A DNA stretch of 64,000 nt from Klebsormidium nitens. Its lineage: Eukaryota; Streptophyta; Klebsormidiophyceae; Klebsormidiales; Klebsormidiaceae. The stretch spans positions 1 to 64,000 of the forward strand of contig DF237308.1 in NCBI GenBank assembly GCA_000708835.1, given 5' to 3'. The translations under genes were made by a program, and so were the position numbers. The notes below the pieces were generated by a model. The model worked only from the letters and a program-made list of their open reading frames with translations, was not told where the DNA came from and did not search any database. Below are positions 60,586-64,000 of this stretch, piece by piece (the stretch's first letter is position 1; every line of letters begins with the position of its first letter).

Positions 60586-63500
60586 ATGGACGCGCTGCTT
60601 TCGACTGAGGGGTTTTTGGAGGTAAGTCATTTCGTGGTCCTGCTGACCACTCCTGGTTTTCGCCTCCAATCTAAAGTGGCAGAAATGCTGTGGAGTTGTG
60701 TAGCCTAGCTGTAGATCTGAACGCTGATGCCCAACGGGCTCCCTTGGTGGTGCGGAGAAAAGGGGATGAGGATGGAGCTGGTTGAGCCTGCCAGGCGCGA
60801 GAAAGGATCCATTGTAACTAGTTCTTTTTGGCCTTTCATATTCAAGGCAGATCTGAAACAATTGCTCAGCACTTGGGCATAGGACACTCACTTGAAAAGT
60901 TTTCATTCAATCTGCTTTGGTGATGAGCTTGGCCATACACCTGAATCTTTTGCGCCCCGACCCTCCATTAAAGTACAGCGTCAACGACCCTGGCAACATC
61001 CTTAACTTGCACAGTTCCGTATCATGAAATCCCTTTTTGAATGCAGGGGTTTGGAAAGGCCACCTCCATGATCATCTTTTCTGGTGAGTCGAGACTTTGG
61101 AACCCAGCTACACAGTCCCACTACATGGTCTGAAGTGAGGCCTACGGCCCAAGTCATTAAGGCCTGATGTGCTTGATGAAAGTTTTTGGAAGTGCTCGTA
61201 TTTCAAGGACTTTTCAGAAGAAACAGGTTCAATACTTGGTGGTATGTTTCATCCTTTGAATCATGTTGTGATCTGGTATATCGTGTTTGAAACTACGCAT
61301 GTGTGACAATGCTGAGGATTTTCTTTGCAAGCATGAACAGTTTGCAACACGATCCTCTTAGTTGTCTTGTCGTGTCTCAACTTGCACCACCCAAGTCAAT
61401 ACAGCAGAGCCCAAACAATTGTCATTTTATAGTTGTTTGGACCTCCCATGTCCTCACAAGTCTTATCCTTTTTTAAGTCTTGCACTTTTATCCTGCAGAG
61501 ATTGGTGACAAGACGTTCTTCATAGCTGCTCTGATGGGCATGGCCCACCCATTCCACATCATCTTCTTGGGTTGTGGGGGCGCTCTTTGGATCATGACTC
61601 TGCTGTCAGTGGCCCTAGGCTGGGCAGCGCCGACGCTGGTAAGTACAGAGTACACAGGCTTTGCAGTAGTTCTGGCAGAATCCAGGATAATTGCCTGTCG
61701 CCAGGGTGTTGGGAATCATTTCAGCTTGTTTACATTGATTGAAACTCTCAGTAAGAGCTCTAATGAGTAGTTCAATGTGCAGCATGTCGAGATTGCTTGC
61801 TTGGTACACTTGCTTTGAACAACTTGCTAACGTGGTCATTCTGCCTATGTTGCTATTTACAGATTCCAGCGGACGTCACGCACTACTTAGCCACCGTGTT
61901 ATTCTTCGGATTCGGGTTGAAGTCGCTGTATGACGCCTTCACGGGGGAAGGGTGAGCAGCCTCGCCACAGCTTACACATAGGCGTGCTTATGACTCCCCA
62001 CGATTGGAGTAATTGTTTCTGAACTCCTAAGTTAATCGAAAATATGTATCGCTGATTACTCGAGTTGTATAGGGCCTTCCTGGTGCCTTCCTGGGGGCGG
62101 ATTCACTGAATGCTTTGCACCTTCTGCCCGACTGTTACTGAAAGTCACCCTGTCTCGTTTAAAATGGTTACTCGATTCTCAATTGCAGGGAGAGTGGAGA
62201 GTTGGCAGAGGTTGAGGAGCTCGTGGTGAACTTTCGCTCTGACACAGAATGTCCCAATTGGTGTCTCTCTGTCGGCGCATATACCAACCCAATGACAAGC
62301 GACAGTCCCTTGCATGCCAGCCAACACCCAGTCTCTTAAGTGAGGTGTTACACAGTTAGTCACTGATAATCGGATTAGTGGCTTCGATTGACGCCGTTGA
62401 TATCATGCCATGAACTTGATATAAAAGTTTTAGAGTGACCAATTGTCGGTTTTGTGGCTTCTTTTGGTGGCTACTGGCTTCGACGAGACGAAAAAGCTTC
62501 GTTTGCGTGTTTTGCAGGGTGGAAATAGCAAAGCCGTCAAAATTGGCAAAGAGAACGGGGAGGTAAGCAGGGTCCGGGCGATCCACGATTGGGCTGATTA
62601 ATGCTCGTGTGGAAATCTTACATCAACGAAGTTGACATTGGCCTCTCGTGAAACTTTTGTATGGCTCCGTCACTGAAGTACGATCCGCGCAGCATTGAAA
62701 CAAAACGCGAACTATTTTCAGCCAATGTCTTTCAGCCGATCAGTGGTTCACACTTGCTATCGTGTGCAAGGAACTTTCACCGCTTGGTTCGTTGCTGAAG
62801 ATCGTTCAGAAAATCTGGCGCCTGACCTTGCTGCTGCGCTGTCCAGGAGAAGTCCAAGGAGAAGCCGCTCCTTAGGAGTATGTTTTGGTTCTTGTCACCC
62901 GTCTTTTTGAAGGTGGGTAACACTCCCGAGACCCAAGCCCCTTCCCTCTGCTGTGTCCAGGCAGCCTTTTTAGCGTAAAGTTTGCGCCGGCATCTGTCGC
63001 GTTCAGCAATGCAAATTTTCCTGTTGGACTCTCGGGATATGTCTATCAGTTGATGCCTGTTGGCTCTTCGGTTTGTTGTGGTCAACGGTATTCAGTCAGG
63101 TCGAGCCCGCGTCTCAAAGAGCCGGCTCGTTGTGTCGTCTTGTCCCGCAGGCATTCTCGCTCACCTTCTTCGGGGAATGGGGTGATCGGAGCCAGATTGC
63201 GACCATCGGTTTGGCGGCCCAGGACAGCCCGCTCGGGGTCGCGGCAGGGGGCTGCTTGTGAGTGCACCCCGCCATCGACGCTTCACGGAGCCACGTGGTT
63301 CCGGGTCCGGCTGTGTACAGCCCCCTCTGAAAATGGCATGTAGATTGCAGTTTGGGAAGCGCATGGCAGGCTGTCTAGACTTCTGCAAGGTGCTTTGTAA
63401 TCTTGCTGTATGTCCAGTCTTTGAGTTGCCACATGTTATGGGTCTGTCCTACACAAGTTCCTCTGAAAGCCGTCCAATCCTCCATGCATGGAGTAAGGCA

Positions 63501-63981
63501 CGTCATGTTCTTTGCCGGGTCTGTCGTGGATTGAGTCAAAAGAAGGTTGGTTCGAAAGCTGTCCGTCTTTACCTTGTAAGGTACGCCCGCTGTACGTATG
63601 TCATGAGTGGACTGGTTGCTTCTCCGCTGGACACTAATGCTACGAATTGATTCTTCTCATCACTCGTACGCTCTAGTACTGACTTGAGACCGGCCCACAT
63701 ATGTGGACGTACCCAGATCACCACGTGCAGTTTTTGGGTTCAGTTTGGATTGGTGGGTGAACGCAATAAAGTAAGCTGCCTCCCTGCAGCATCATTACAG
63801 GGAGTGTTCGGCGACAGTACACACCAGACTAACCCTCCGCAAGCATTGTGGTCTTTGGTCAATGCGCGTCTGTTCCGGCCCATTCAGTACGTGCGTACGT
63901 CTTTGCAGGGGGCATGCCCTGTGTACCGGTGCTGCTATCTTGGGGGGCAGGCACCTCGCATCCAGGATTTCGGAGAAGATG
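60586..63981 (+). CDS. GDT1-like cation transporter (UPF0016/TMEM165 family), 3' part outside window
   Basis: Exons so far: 60586-60621, 61047-61083, 61499-61638, 61863-61951, 62189-62225, 62518-62562, 62847-62912, 63151-63257 and 63909-63981, all in phase. A GTGAGG donor at 63982 shows that the gene continues. UPF0016 proteins are Mn2+/Ca2+-H+ exchangers of the Golgi, chloroplast or plasma membrane. Both signature motifs are intact: EIGDKT at residues 25-30 and EWGDRS at 159-164, each in a hydrophobic segment (FFIAALMGMAHPFHIIFL; AFSLTFFGEWGDR). A charged linker (ELAEVEELV, KIGKENGEEKSKEKPLL) separates the two halves. The very short N-terminus (MDALLSTEGFLEGFGK) without a transit peptide resembles the Golgi-type plant GDT1-like 3/4/5 group rather than plastid PAM71. 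The last visible block, HALCTGAAILGGRHLASRISEKM, lacks only the final helix. Location is inference. Confidence 0.94.
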
Positions 63982-64000
63982 GTGAGGCAGTCTGCACGTG

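Overview
The window is nuclear DNA of an intron-rich green eukaryote. Several genes are plant-lineage types: TIC40 of the chloroplast import machinery, a CBM48-CBS fusion SNF4 (KIN-beta-gamma type), a DET2-like steroid 5-alpha-reductase, a shaggy-type GSK3 with the TREE motif, and a plant-type transportin. An axonemal inner-arm dynein light chain (p28/DNALI1) is also present, so the organism should build motile flagella at some stage, which excludes seed plants. Together this points to a flagellate streptophyte (charophyte) alga. Klebsormidium is my best guess, but that is inference and no database was searched.

Eleven protein-coding genes could be rebuilt exon by exon. Every junction was checked for GT/AG, for phase and, where a family is known, for continuity with it. 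In order they are: pirin (+, 739-3828); GSK3/shaggy kinase (-, 9050-5316); DET2-like reductase (+, 12567-13623); transportin-1 (-, 22178-15003); TIC40 (+, 23001-26935); p28 dynein light chain (+, 31235-33520); a 1835-residue coiled-coil protein with one Calx-beta domain (-, 43323-34684); SNF4/KIN-beta-gamma (-, 50710-46002, interrupted by a 611-N assembly gap); mitochondrial-type serine hydroxymethyltransferase (+, 51650-56962); the R-SNARE YKT6 (-, 60044-57971); and a GDT1/UPF0016 cation transporter (+, from 60586, running off the right edge).

These are mostly unrelated housekeeping genes with no operon logic. TRN1/TIC40, SNF4/SHMT and YKT6/GDT1 are head-to-head pairs with short shared upstream regions (about 0.5-0.9 kb). 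GSK3 and DET2 are also divergent but 3.5 kb apart. In land plants they act in brassinosteroid signalling and synthesis respectively. The p28 gene and the Calx-beta gene are tail-to-tail.

The main non-genic island is 27-31.2 kb. It holds a 199-bp Mutator-like miniature element with a 9-bp target duplication and a G-rich telomere-like core, a roughly 770-bp element with terminal inverted repeats, a paired G9-run/hairpin structure and a perfect 13-bp-arm palindrome. A dispersed repeat of about 110 bp links the spacers at 4.7 kb and 44.9 kb in inverted orientation. No tRNA, rRNA, CRISPR array or viral gene was recognised.

The most notable gene-level observations are the uncharacterised Calx-beta protein, a phase-neutral 24-nt candidate micro-exon in YKT6, and five of about 80 inferred introns that start with GTCAG, all in GSK3 and transportin.
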